Positions 1 through 8,820 of a stretch of 64,000 nt of DNA are shown here, one piece after another. Below the pieces are notes generated by a model. It had not been told where the DNA came from and searched no databases. It worked only from the letters and a program-made list of their open reading frames with translations. Made by a program: the position numbers and the translations under genes. Position 1 is the first letter of the stretch; every line of letters starts with the position of its first letter. The DNA is from Mangrovicoccus sp049603835 (GTDB taxonomy: Bacteria; Pseudomonadota; Alphaproteobacteria; Rhodobacterales; Rhodobacteraceae): the NCBI GenBank assembly GCA_049603835.1, contig JBMYSZ010000004.1, positions 186,001-250,000 on the forward strand. Direction: 5' to 3'.

Positions 1-903
1 CTTTTGCGCATGGGCGACGCGATGCGCGTTAATATAGCGCGAGAAATTGCTTTGCCCGGCGCGATTGACCGCTTGCGACAAGCTGCGGCTGGGCACGCCA
101 AGCCGCCGCGCCATCCGCGCCAAAGTCAGCTGACTATCGGTGTAAAGACTGGTTTCGGCCAGCATCGCCTCTAGCCGGGCGAAAAGCGCTAGATCCTCCG
201 GGCTGGCGGCTAGGTCGGCTTTCTCGGTGGGGGCGGCAGATGCGGTTTTCGCCTCGGACCGCGCCAGCAGCCAAGGCAAGCCAAGCGCGGCAGACAGCAC
301 CACCGCCAGGGTTAGGATTGTCGTGGCGATTCCGAGGGAACTGCGCAAAGCTTCGGGCCCAAAGATCAACAGCCGTAGGAAAATCGCCAAATCCGTGAGC
401 ATAAACATGCCACAAAGCAAGATCACCGCCGCCAAACAGGCCCGCACCAGCCGGGCTTGGCCGCTCGTGACATGCACGAAGCTTTCCGGAGGGCAGCGCC
501 AGAGCAGCCAGAGGCGCCAAAGATAAAAGCCAGTCTGCACCGGGATCAGCAAATCCGCTAAGGCAAGCCGCGACCCCGCCACAGCCAGCATCGCAAACCC
601 CGCCGCAAGCCCGTGGCTTTGGCCGATTTTGCGCCAGGGATAGGGCGGCTCTTGGGTAAGTGCTGCGAAACCGAGATAGACTAGCGGCATAATCGCCAAA
701 GCGAGAAAGGGCTGCGCAAGACCTGCCCAAGCCCAGCCATAAGACAGCCGAAGCCCCAAAAGCAGGCCCACCATGGCAAAACCGCTTAGCGCCCCGGCTT
801 GCAGCCACCGCGCCGCCGTGGGCATATGCGGCGCCCGCAAAACAGCCGCTGCCGCGATCCCAGCCAGGATCGTCACCACCCATGCAACAGGAATTTCCAG
901 CAT
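1..903 (-). CDS. Membrane-anchored AraC-family transcriptional regulator (3' end off window)
   Basis: The reading frame starts at an ATG at 903 and runs off the window at base 1 without a stop, giving 301 codons. The first ~200 residues are very hydrophobic, with about six or seven helices, beginning MLEIPVAWVVTILAG. A polar linker follows, then an AraC-type helix-turn-helix (from about residue 238: LFARLEAMLAE, then LTLARMARRLGVPSRSLSQA and FSRYINAHRVAHA). Membrane-embedded AraC regulators of this layout are known; they couple a membrane sensor to DNA binding, but the signal cannot be read here. A longer open frame at 134-1048 on the same strand is a frame-shifted shadow of this gene. Confidence 0.85.
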   Translation of the reverse strand, partial: MLEIPVAWVVTILAGIAAAAVLRAPHMPTAARWLQAGALSGFAMVGLLLGLRLSYGWAWAGLAQPFLALAIMPLVYLGFAALTQEPPYPWRKIGQSHGLAAGFAMLAVAGSRLALADLLIPVQTGFYLWRLWLLWRCPPESFVHVTSGQARLVRACLAAVILLCGMFMLTDLAIFLRLLIFGPEALRSSLGIATTILTLAVVLSAALGLPWLLARSEAKTASAAPTEKADLAASPEDLALFARLEAMLAETSLYTDSQLTLARMARRLGVPSRSLSQAVNRAGQSNFSRYINAHRVAHAQK

Positions 904-1013
904 TGCCCGCCTCGCTATTGTCGAAGGCGTTTCTACCTTTCGCTGGCAAAAGGTCAATTTGCGAAGCTGGCCCCAATGGCGGGGCCAAGCTATTTGTCAA
1001 AGACGGTCGGCGA

Positions 1014-1514
1014 TTACGCCGCGCGGCGACGCAGAGCGGCCAGACCACCCAGAGCAGCCAGGCTCAGCGGCAAAGCTGCTGGCAGCGGTACGGCGGCCCC
1101 CGCTTCTTCCAGCGAATAACTTGCGCGATTGCCAGCTCCGAGATTCGAGCTCGCATCATAAGCGTAGTCATCCACTTGATCGGCAAAGATGCCGAAATCA
1201 TAAAAAGCGACACCATCCCCCGCATAGTAATCATAGCTGCTGCCATCCAGCGTCAAAAACCCGGCGACCCCAGACTTTTCAAAAATCTCTGATAGGGAGG
1301 AGTTGATTGTGGCGGTGAACGAATTGCCGCTAACGGTGAATGTGGAGGTGACGATATTAGTGATCGTATTTCCATCAACCCCCAAATCCCCAGTAAGTAC
1401 GGCACTATAGGCCGAGCCATTGGCATTTGTGTAGGTAAGGTTATAGGTCGCCGCATGCGCAGCGGACACCCCAACAAGAGCTGCCGTTGCGAAAAGTGAA
1501 GCAAGAGTTTTCAT
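1014..1514 (-). CDS. Secreted protein with VPLPA-CTERM sorting signal
   Basis: A 166-residue protein with an N-terminal signal peptide (MKTLASLFATAALVG, cleavage probably after SAAHA). The central domain is small, rich in Ser, Thr, Asn and Asp, and Cys-free. The C-terminal tail is the motif VPLPAALPLS, a short hydrophobic helix and a basic end (LRRRAA). This is the VPLPA variant of the PEP-CTERM sorting signals, processed by an exosortase-type enzyme at the inner membrane; no exosortase is encoded in this window. An in-frame TTG at 1532 would add six residues, but the ATG at 1514 begins a standard signal peptide. The function of the passenger domain is unknown. Confidence 0.75.
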   Translation of the reverse strand: MKTLASLFATAALVGVSAAHAATYNLTYTNANGSAYSAVLTGDLGVDGNTITNIVTSTFTVSGNSFTATINSSLSEIFEKSGVAGFLTLDGSSYDYYAGDGVAFYDFGIFADQVDDYAYDASSNLGAGNRASYSLEEAGAAVPLPAALPLSLAALGGLAALRRRAA

Positions 1515-1779
1515 GGAACACACCGTGGTCAAAGAGTCGATTTCTTCACATATGCTAACAAATCAGTAAATTCGTTAAAGTTTTTTTCACAAATTAAACC
1601 ATCTTATTCATACACAAAATCGTTACTACAAATAATCAGATTTTTACTGTGATCCGCCTGCTATAAGATGCGCGCACCCTAATTGGCCCCGCATTCGCCC
1701 TTGTCAGAATCCTCGCAATAGGCGAGGCCAGGGGCAGCCTTGCGTATCATTGACTCTATTTGCATGAAGGGGGCCGCCG
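1515..1779. other. Divergent AT-rich intergenic region
   Basis: These 265 bases separate the VPLPA-CTERM gene (leftward) from the permease gene (rightward) and must hold both promoters. Bases about 1540-1670 are much more AT-rich than the surrounding genes. Near 1712-1728 there is a short inverted repeat (CCTCG/CGAGG). No convincing -35/-10 pair, tRNA or small gene was found. Confidence 0.5.
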
Positions 1780-2883
1780 ATGGGATTGCCTGTAGAAACC
1801 CAAGCGAAAATTTGGACCGTTGCCGCGATCATTTTTTGCGTCTTGCTCTGGTTTTTGGGCAATCAGCTTTTGCCTTTTGTGATAGGCGCGGCGATTGCCT
1901 ATTTCCTGGATCCCATAGCCGATAAATTCGAGGCCTGGGGGTTTAGCCGCGCTTTGGGCGTTGCGGTTATTTCCGCCGTGGCCGTGCTGATTTTCGTGAT
2001 GGCGCTTTTGGTGGTTGTCCCGGCGCTGATCAATCAGCTGGTGTCTTTCGTCGAAGCCCTGCCCAGCTATGTGCAGCAATTTCGCGACTTCCTAGCCACG
2101 CGCTTCCCCGAGCAGATGACCGAAGGCTCCACCCTGCAAAATAGCCTGAACTCCGTCGTGGAAGCCCTGAAATCCAAGGGTGGAAAGCTGCTGAACACCG
2201 CTCTGTCTTCGGCGATGAGTTTTATCAATGTGATCATGCTTTTTGTGATTGTGCCGGTGGTGAGCATTTATCTGCTGGTGGATTGGGACCGGATGATCGC
2301 CCGGATCGACGAGCTTCTGCCCCGCGATCATGCCCCGGTTATTCGGCGGCTGGCCTCCGAAATCGATGACACTCTGTCGGGCTTCATCCGCGGCCAAGGC
2401 ACGGTCTGTTTGGTGATGGGGGTTTACTACTCCATCGGGCTGATGCTGTGCGGGCTGAATTTTGGCATGCTGATCGGCACATTTGCCGGGCTGATCACTT
2501 TTATTCCCTTCGTAGGCTCCATTCTTGGCGGGCTTTTGGCAATTGGCGTGGCGATCGTGCAATTTTGGGACGCGCCTTTGATGATTGCGCTTGTGGCGGG
2601 CGTGTTCTTTTTCGGGCAAATGGTCGAAGGAAATGTGATCACACCCAAGCTGGTGGGTGAATCCGTTGGGCTGCATCCGGTCTGGCTGCTACTGGCCTTG
2701 TCGGTCTTTGGGGCGGTGTTTGGCTTTGTTGGACTGCTGGTGGCCGTACCCTTAGCGGCGATGATTGGCGTTTTGGTGCGGTTTTTCACCGAGAAATACA
2801 AAAGTGGCCGCCTCTATCAGGGATATATCGGCGAGCAAGAGCGTCAGGACCGCGCGGAACAGGCTGAGCAAAGCTTCGAATGA
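1780..2883 (+). CDS. AI-2E family transporter (PerM-type permease)
   Basis: A 367-residue integral membrane protein of the AI-2E/PerM family. There are two N-terminal helices (residues ~10-65), a soluble region rich in charged residues (~75-145), and five or more helices in the C-terminal half. That half includes the family-typical stretch GTFAGLITFIPFVGS and the loop GNVITPKLVGESVGLHP. The ATG at 1780 follows a good ribosome site (GAAGGGGG). It overlaps the next gene, hdaA, by ATGA, so the two are translationally coupled. Family members have been linked to autoinducer-2 or ion export, but the substrate here cannot be deduced. Confidence 0.9.
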   Translation: MGLPVETQAKIWTVAAIIFCVLLWFLGNQLLPFVIGAAIAYFLDPIADKFEAWGFSRALGVAVISAVAVLIFVMALLVVVPALINQLVSFVEALPSYVQQFRDFLATRFPEQMTEGSTLQNSLNSVVEALKSKGGKLLNTALSSAMSFINVIMLFVIVPVVSIYLLVDWDRMIARIDELLPRDHAPVIRRLASEIDDTLSGFIRGQGTVCLVMGVYYSIGLMLCGLNFGMLIGTFAGLITFIPFVGSILGGLLAIGVAIVQFWDAPLMIALVAGVFFFGQMVEGNVITPKLVGESVGLHPVWLLLALSVFGAVFGFVGLLVAVPLAAMIGVLVRFFTEKYKSGRLYQGYIGEQERQDRAEQAEQSFE

Positions 2884-3602
2884 TATGCGACGAGCAATAT
2901 CTGCTGGATCTGCCTATCGCTGACAATCTTGGCCGCGGTGATTTCCATGCCGCGCCCTGCAATGCGACCGCTTTGGCCATGATCGAGGCGCCCCAAAGCT
3001 GGGGCGGGGTGCCGCATTTGCTGATCGGTCCTAAAGGCTCGGGCAAAACCCATTTGGCGCATATCTTTATGCAAGCCTGTGAAGGCCGGATCCGTCAGGC
3101 CCTGGACCTGACCGAGGCACTTTTGGCCGACGAAGATCAGCCACGCCCCTTAGTGGTGGAAAATTGCGACAGGATCGGCGGCCAAAAGCTGCGTGAAGAG
3201 ATCCTGTTTCATCTTTATAACCGCTACAAAGCCACCCAAGCGCCGCTCTTGATCACGGCCAGTCGTGAGCTGCGGGATTGGGGGCTGACCCTGCCGGATT
3301 TGGCCAGCCGGTTGGGCGCTTGCCTAAGACTTACGCTAAATCCACCAGATGACGATACGTTACGCGCGGTGATGGCGAAGCTATGTGTTGATAGACAGCT
3401 TGCAGTCCGGCCCGAAACCTTGGATTATCTTGTGATCCGCATCGACCGCTCTTTTGCTGTGGCGCGAGAGATCATCCTTGCCCTTGATGAATTATCTTTG
3501 CGCAGCCAGCGACCGCCCTCCAAGAAATTGGCAGGCGATGTGCTGAAGATGTATGACTCTGGCCAACTTGGCCCCCTGCCCGCTTATGGAGACCTAAAAT
3601 AA
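2880..3602 (+). CDS. hdaA: HdaA, DnaA-related regulator of replication initiation
   Basis: A 240-residue AAA+ protein related to DnaA domain III but lacking the DnaA DNA-binding domain. The N-terminus carries QYLLDLP, resembling the beta-clamp-binding peptide of Hda. Walker A is GPKGSGKT (residues 50-57) and the Walker B-like strand is LVVENCD (~91-97). Hda/HdaA proteins sit with the loaded sliding clamp and stimulate ATP hydrolysis by DnaA, preventing re-initiation. The order permease-hdaA-ppk is common in Rhodobacteraceae. It overlaps the permease gene by four bases, and its stop overlaps a probable non-ATG start of ppk. Confidence 0.88.
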   Translation: MICDEQYLLDLPIADNLGRGDFHAAPCNATALAMIEAPQSWGGVPHLLIGPKGSGKTHLAHIFMQACEGRIRQALDLTEALLADEDQPRPLVVENCDRIGGQKLREEILFHLYNRYKATQAPLLITASRELRDWGLTLPDLASRLGACLRLTLNPPDDDTLRAVMAKLCVDRQLAVRPETLDYLVIRIDRSFAVAREIILALDELSLRSQRPPSKKLAGDVLKMYDSGQLGPLPAYGDLK

Positions 3603-3679
3603 CCATCGCCTTCCCCCCATCCGATCGCCCAGATCTTGTCGCCTCTGCTGATTTCCTCAATGGCGGCTTTCCCGACGCA

Positions 3680-5848
3680 GTGGAGCTAGCGGATTTCGAC
3701 CCGCAAAGCCCGCAGCGGTTTTTCAACCGGGAATTATCATGGCTGGCCTTTAATTGGCGGGTGCTGGAAGAAGCGGATAATCCCAAAGTGCCTTTGCTGG
3801 AACGGGTGCGCTTTGTGGCGATTTCAGCGGCGAATTTGGATGAGTTTTACACGGTGCGTGTGGCGGGTCTGCGCGAGCTGGCCAATGCGGGCAATACCAC
3901 ACCGGCGGCGGATGGGCTGACCCCGGCCGAACAACTGGCTCTGATCGATCATGATGCGCGCCAGCTCATGGCGACCCAGCAACGCAGCTGGACCAAGCTG
4001 AAATCTGCCCTAGAGGCCGAAGGCATCGCGGTAATCGACCGGCGCAGCCTGACCGAGGCCGATAAGCAGCGGCTGGAACAGACTTTTCTAAGCCAGGTTT
4101 TCCCGGTTTTGACCCCTCTTGCTGTGGATCCGGCGCATCCTTTCCCGTTCATTCCCAATGGCGGTTTTGCCCTGGCTTTGATGTTGGAACGGCGCACAGA
4201 TGGCAAACCGCTGCGCGCGCTTCTGCCGATCCCGAACCAGGTGGACCGGTTCCTGCCTCTGCCCAAAGACGCCAAAGGCCGGGAGCGGTTTTTGCCGCTC
4301 GAAGAACTGCTGCTGACCCAGTTGGATTGGCTTTTCCCTGGATATGAGCTGAAGGGCGATTGTGCCTTTCGGGTGTTGCGGGACAGCGATCTAGAGGTCG
4401 AAGAAGAGGCCGAAGATCTGGTGCGCGAATTCGAGGTCGCGCTAAAGCGCCGCCGCCGGGGACAAGTCATTCGCATCAAGATCTCTGATGGCGCCCCGCC
4501 AGAGCTGCGGCGGATGATCACCGAACAGCTGCATCTTGCTGGGCCCGAAGTCATCGATGTGCGCGGCATGATCGGCGCGGCGGATCTGAAAGAACTGGTC
4601 TCGGATCGGCGCCCGGATCTGCTTTGGCCCAGCTACACCCCCCGTGTGCCCGAGCGGGTGCAAGATTTCGAAGGCGACCTTTTCGCCGCTGTTCAGCAAA
4701 AAGACATCCTTCTGCATCACCCTTATGAAAGCTTCGATGTGGTGGTGCAGTTCCTGCGCCGGGCGGCGAGCGATCCGAATGTGGTCGCGATCAAACAGAC
4801 GCTTTACCGGACCTCCCATGACAGCCCCATTGTCGATGCGCTTTGCGAAGCGGCGGAGGATGGCAAATCGGTGACGGCTTTGGTGGAACTCAAGGCCCGC
4901 TTTGACGAAGCCGCGAATATCCGCCAATCGCGCAAGCTGGAACGCGCCGGGGTGCATGTGGTCTATGGCTTCACCAATTACAAAACCCATGCGAAAATTA
5001 GTTCGGTGGTGCGCCGGGAATCCGGTCGGCTGGTGACCTATACCCATTGGGGCACCGGCAATTACCACCCGATCACCGCCAAGATTTACACCGATCTTAG
5101 CCTTTTCACCTGTGACGAGGCTTTGGGCCGCGATGCGACCCGCGTGTTCAATTATGTGTCGGGCTATGCAAAACCCGTGGCACTGGAAAATCTGTCGATC
5201 TCGCCGATTTCGATGAAATCCTTCTTGATCGAACAGCTCGAAGCCGAAGCCGCCCATGCCCGCCAAGGCCGCCCGGCCGAGGTCTGGGCCAAGATGAATT
5301 CGCTGATCGAACCGGATATCATCGACGCGCTTTACAAAGCCAGCCAAGCCGGGGTGAAAATCACCCTGGTGCTGCGCGGCATTTGCGGTGTGCGGCCAGG
5401 GATCAAGGGACTTTCGGAAAATATCCGTGTGAAATCCATTGTGGGGCGGTTTTTGGAACATTCGCGCATTGTCTGCTTCGGCAATGGCCAGGGCCTTCCG
5501 AGCGATGCGGCGCGGGTGTTTATTTCTTCCGCGGACTGGATGGGACGCAATTTGAACCGCCGGGTCGAAACCCTGGTGGAATGTCAAAACCAAACCGTCA
5601 AAGACCAAATCGTCAGCCAGATCATGGCCGCGAATTTGCGCGACGAAGCCCAAAGCTGGGTCCTGCGTCCAGATGGCAGCTATACGCGCCCCTTGGATCC
5701 GAGCTTGGAAAACCCGTTCAGCTGTCACCGGTTCTTTATGGAGACCCCTTCGCTTTCCGGGCGCGGGACGGCTGGGGATAGCGATGTGCCTCGGTTGACC
5801 GAACCGCGGCTGGCCCTGGGACCCGATGAGGCAGCGGCAATTGATTGA
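3680..5848 (+). CDS. ppk: Polyphosphate kinase 1
   Basis: Reversibly makes long-chain polyphosphate from ATP. From the GTG at 3680 it is 722 residues. The N-terminal domain starts RFFNRELSWLAFNWRVLEEA. The two active-site histidines are in NYKTHAK (His ~437, the phospho-acceptor) and FLEHSRI (His ~594). The C-terminal PLD-like domains are complete. No ATG, GTG or TTG lies upstream of 3680 in frame, yet the frame stays open and protein-like back to 3599. There an ATA sits six bases after GGAGA and overlaps the hdaA stop as ATAA. The true start is therefore probably ATA at 3599 (27 more residues; see findings). The gene is followed by ppx. Confidence 0.93.
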   Translation: MELADFDPQSPQRFFNRELSWLAFNWRVLEEADNPKVPLLERVRFVAISAANLDEFYTVRVAGLRELANAGNTTPAADGLTPAEQLALIDHDARQLMATQQRSWTKLKSALEAEGIAVIDRRSLTEADKQRLEQTFLSQVFPVLTPLAVDPAHPFPFIPNGGFALALMLERRTDGKPLRALLPIPNQVDRFLPLPKDAKGRERFLPLEELLLTQLDWLFPGYELKGDCAFRVLRDSDLEVEEEAEDLVREFEVALKRRRRGQVIRIKISDGAPPELRRMITEQLHLAGPEVIDVRGMIGAADLKELVSDRRPDLLWPSYTPRVPERVQDFEGDLFAAVQQKDILLHHPYESFDVVVQFLRRAASDPNVVAIKQTLYRTSHDSPIVDALCEAAEDGKSVTALVELKARFDEAANIRQSRKLERAGVHVVYGFTNYKTHAKISSVVRRESGRLVTYTHWGTGNYHPITAKIYTDLSLFTCDEALGRDATRVFNYVSGYAKPVALENLSISPISMKSFLIEQLEAEAAHARQGRPAEVWAKMNSLIEPDIIDALYKASQAGVKITLVLRGICGVRPGIKGLSENIRVKSIVGRFLEHSRIVCFGNGQGLPSDAARVFISSADWMGRNLNRRVETLVECQNQTVKDQIVSQIMAANLRDEAQSWVLRPDGSYTRPLDPSLENPFSCHRFFMETPSLSGRGTAGDSDVPRLTEPRLALGPDEAAAID

Positions 5849-5892
5849 CGGGCCAAGCACTCTGGTACACAAGACTGTGCAACTGGAAGTGC

Positions 5893-7434
5893 ATGGAAGA
5901 TCACCTGACGATGGACGAGGATTCCTGGGCAATGTTCGGTCGCCCGATCTTTGACGATCCCGCGGCTAAATCCCTCGCACGGGTCGGTGTTGTGGATGTG
6001 GGCTCTAACTCGGTCCGGCTGGTGATTTTTGACGGCGCGGCCCGCTCACCGGCCTATTTTTTCAATGAAAAGGTGCTGTGCGGTCTGGGCGCTGGCATGG
6101 CCGAAACCGGTCATCTGAACCCCGATGGCCGCCAGCGCGCTTTGGCGGCGCTGCGCCGGTTTCAAGCAATTGCAAAAGGTATGGGGATCGCACCCTTGAT
6201 GGCCGTGGCCACAGCAGCGGTGCGCGAGGCGAAGGACGGTCCCGCGTTCAGGGAGGAAATTGAACGCGAAACCGGACTTCGCCTTGAGGTCATTGATGGC
6301 CGCGAAGAAGCGCGGCTTTCGGCGCAGGGGGTTTTGCTTGGCTGGCCCGAAGCGGATGGGCTGGTTTGCGATATTGGTGGCTCTTCGATGGAGCTGGCCT
6401 TGGTGCAGAATGGCGAAATCGGCTGGCGCGAAACCTCGCCTTTGGGGCCTTTGGAACTGGCCAAACTGCAAGGCGATGAAGGCACACTGAATGACTGGAT
6501 CACCAGCCATTTGCGCGCCATGCGAGAGGATTTACCCAACCCGCCCAAGCGGATGTATCTGGTGGGGGGCTCTTGGCGCGCAGTGGCCCGGCTGGATATG
6601 GTGCGGCGCAGCTATCCTTTGAAAGTCTTGCATGAATACCGCATTTCCCCCGAAGGCCTGGCCGAAACCCTTGACCTGGTCGAACGCTCTGACCCAACAG
6701 AGCTGCGCAAGCGGGCCGGTGTGTCGGGCGACCGCATGGCGCTGATCCCCCTCGCCAGCCGTGTGCTTGCGGGGCTAAGCAAGGTATTGGCGCCCGAAGA
6801 ATTCTATATTTCCAGCTATGGTCTGCGCGAGGGGCTTTTATATGAAAGCATGCCCAAGGATTTGCGCGCACGCGATCCGCTGATCGAGGCCTGCCTCCAT
6901 GCCGAAGCCCGCAATGCCCGCGTGCCGGGATTTGGCCGGATCCTGTATGAATTCTTGCGGCCCCTTTATCGCGACAGCTCGCCAGAAGAGCTCCGGATCA
7001 TCAAAGCCGCCTGCCTGCTGCATGATGTGAGCTGGCGCACCCATCCCGATTACCGCGCTGAGGTCTGTTTCGACTATGCCACCCGCGCCAATCTAGGCGG
7101 TCTAACCCATAGTGAACGGGTGTTTTTGGGCCTGGCCTTGATGCATCGCTATAAGAATTCGCGCGGAGGCCGGGCCAAATCTCTGCTGTCTTTGATCGAT
7201 GAAGCCGCCGAGAAAAAGGCCGAGATCCTGGGCAAAGCCATGCGATTTGGCGCCATGTTCAGCGCTGAAAGCCACCCGGATATGGGGCTGCTTGAACTGG
7301 ATTTGGAAAAGGAAACCCTTAGCCTGCATCTAAGCTCCAGCTCGGCAGAACTGTTTGGCGAAGTGGCTTTGGGCCGGTTCCAATCCCTGGCCCGCGCGCT
7401 GTCGCTCAGCCCAATGGTCGTGCAACAAAGTTAA
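5893..7434 (+). CDS. ppx: Exopolyphosphatase / Ppx-GppA phosphatase
   Basis: Removes terminal phosphates from polyphosphate and may also cleave pppGpp. With the ATG at 5893 it is 513 residues. The N-terminal actin-like ATPase fold shows GVVDVGSNSVRLVIFDG (phosphate loop), AVATAAVREAKDG, and VCDIGGSSMELALV (second phosphate loop). The C-terminal half is helical and HD-like (AACLLHDVSWRTHPDYRAE). GGAAG sits just before the chosen ATG; an upstream in-frame TTG at 5845 overlaps the ppk stop and is less likely. Pairing with ppk puts polyphosphate synthesis and degradation in one unit. Confidence 0.9.
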   Translation: MEDHLTMDEDSWAMFGRPIFDDPAAKSLARVGVVDVGSNSVRLVIFDGAARSPAYFFNEKVLCGLGAGMAETGHLNPDGRQRALAALRRFQAIAKGMGIAPLMAVATAAVREAKDGPAFREEIERETGLRLEVIDGREEARLSAQGVLLGWPEADGLVCDIGGSSMELALVQNGEIGWRETSPLGPLELAKLQGDEGTLNDWITSHLRAMREDLPNPPKRMYLVGGSWRAVARLDMVRRSYPLKVLHEYRISPEGLAETLDLVERSDPTELRKRAGVSGDRMALIPLASRVLAGLSKVLAPEEFYISSYGLREGLLYESMPKDLRARDPLIEACLHAEARNARVPGFGRILYEFLRPLYRDSSPEELRIIKAACLLHDVSWRTHPDYRAEVCFDYATRANLGGLTHSERVFLGLALMHRYKNSRGGRAKSLLSLIDEAAEKKAEILGKAMRFGAMFSAESHPDMGLLELDLEKETLSLHLSSSSAELFGEVALGRFQSLARALSLSPMVVQQS

Positions 7435-7436
7435 CG

Positions 7437-8117
7437 CTAGCCACGTTCAGCGATGATCTCTTCCCAGGCGCGGTTCACGGCAATCAGCCGCTGTTCGGCC
7501 ATTTTCACCGCTTCTTCCGGCAGGCCACGGGCGGTGATCCGATCCGGATGGCTTTCGCGCACCAGCATTTTCCACGCTTCGCGCACCGTCGCCAGATCCG
7601 CATCCGCACTGACCCCAAGCACGGAATATGGGTCGGGCACCGCATCGGGCACAAAACGCGCCCGCAGCGAACGAAATGACCGGTCCGGCACTTCAAAAAT
7701 CTGCGCCACATTCTGCAAAAACGCGTCTTCGCCCGGATGATAGACCCCATCCGCCACGGCAACGAAAAATAGCCCTTCCATCAAATCACACAGGGCCGGA
7801 TCGCTGGGACCAAACATTTTGCGGATGCGCCGGGCATAATGTTCGTAGCCCGCCACATCTTGTCGGGCGAGATTGAAGACGCGGGCGGCGTTATCCTCTT
7901 CGGCTTTGGGGATATGGAAAACCTGGCGGAACGCCGCCACCTCATTGCGGGTGACCTGACCATCGGCCTTGGCCATTTTCGCGCCCAAAGCGATGACGGC
8001 AATGGTAAAGGCAACGCTGCGCTCGGGCGGGGCCCTGAGCCGGTCAAAGACCTCTGCCAGCGGCTCCCCTTGCGCAAGCGCGGAAACTGCGGCGCCTATG
8101 CGCGACCAAATCGACAT
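7437..8117 (-). CDS. TerB-domain and J-domain protein (DjlA-like co-chaperone)
   Basis: 226 residues. The N-terminal two-thirds is a TerB-like helical domain (SVAFTIAVIALGAKMAKADGQV, later FFVAVADGVYHPGEDAFL). The C-terminal ~65 residues form a J domain beginning PYSVLGVS, with the diagnostic HPD in RESHPDR. J domains stimulate the ATPase of DnaK. Unlike E. coli DjlA there is no clear N-terminal membrane helix, so it is probably cytosolic. The ATG at 8117 (MSIWSRIG) is preferred over an upstream ATG at 8168 that would add an unusual 17-residue leader. It converges on ppx with a two-base gap. Confidence 0.85.
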   Translation of the reverse strand: MSIWSRIGAAVSALAQGEPLAEVFDRLRAPPERSVAFTIAVIALGAKMAKADGQVTRNEVAAFRQVFHIPKAEEDNAARVFNLARQDVAGYEHYARRIRKMFGPSDPALCDLMEGLFFVAVADGVYHPGEDAFLQNVAQIFEVPDRSFRSLRARFVPDAVPDPYSVLGVSADADLATVREAWKMLVRESHPDRITARGLPEEAVKMAEQRLIAVNRAWEEIIAERG

Positions 8118-8264
8118 GCCCTCTGCTAGCGCAACCAAAGGCCAAACACCATGCGGCGCGCGGACCACGCTTTGGCGGTGTGATTTTGGCGCGGGCTCCC
8201 TTTTGCCGCCGGGTTAAGATATAGTTGCGCCCGAATGAAGCAGCATCCCGGAGCCGCAGTCCCA

Positions 8265-8726
8265 ATGGCCGATCCGTTATATACTGGCAGTTGCCGCTGC
8301 GGCGATATCCATATTTCGCTGTCTGTCGCGCCGATCATCACCATGGCCTGCCATTGCAAGGGCTGTCAAAAGATGACCGCCAGCGCCTTTTCGCTAAGCG
8401 CTTTGGTGCCAGATGCCGCCGTGGACTTCGACGGACCAGAGCCCGTTCTGGGCGGCGCCATGAATCCGGACCAACGCCATTATTTCTGCCCCAATTGCAT
8501 GAGCTGGCTCTATACCCGGATCAATGGGCTCGACGGTTTCGTGAATTTGCGCAGCTCGCTCTTGGATGACGCGGCGGGCATGGAGCCCTTCGTGGAAACC
8601 TGCACCGCCGAGAAACTCCCCTGGGCCGAAACCAAAGCGCAACGCTCCTTCGACGCCATGCCCACCGAAGAGGGCTTCCGCGAGGCGATCGGCGCTTATC
8701 AAGCCACCGTGAAGGCGAAAGGGTGA
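8265..8726 (+). CDS. GFA/CENP-V-type zinc-binding protein
   Basis: 153 residues of the GFA fold (glutathione-dependent formaldehyde-activating enzyme family). Zinc ligands are visible as GSCRCGD, ACHCKGCQKMT and FCPNCMSW. Members of the family bind zinc, and some act on S-hydroxymethylglutathione, but most have no proven activity. The ATG at 8265 gives the usual short lead to the first Cys pair and has GGAG upstream. An in-frame ATG at 8235 would add ten residues. It stands alone between convergent and divergent neighbours, so the substrate is not hinted at by context. Confidence 0.85.
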   Translation: MADPLYTGSCRCGDIHISLSVAPIITMACHCKGCQKMTASAFSLSALVPDAAVDFDGPEPVLGGAMNPDQRHYFCPNCMSWLYTRINGLDGFVNLRSSLLDDAAGMEPFVETCTAEKLPWAETKAQRSFDAMPTEEGFREAIGAYQATVKAKG

Positions 8727-8820
8727 GCGCCCTTAGGCTCTTTCACTTTAGGTTTACGCGATAAAGTCAGACCACCCGCCGCTGATCTTCTGCGCCTTGG
8801 CTTTCCCAGCACTCAAACCC

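Noticed and set aside
134..1048. 304-residue minus-strand frame at the left edge
   Set aside because: Frame-shifted shadow of the AraC-type gene: Arg/Ala/Gly-rich composition without domains, while the overlapping frame gives membrane helices and a clean helix-turn-helix.
4442..5932. 496-residue frame antisense to ppk
   Set aside because: Covers ppk motifs on the opposite strand, has a His/Arg/Gln-rich composition typical of antisense frames and no recognisable domain.
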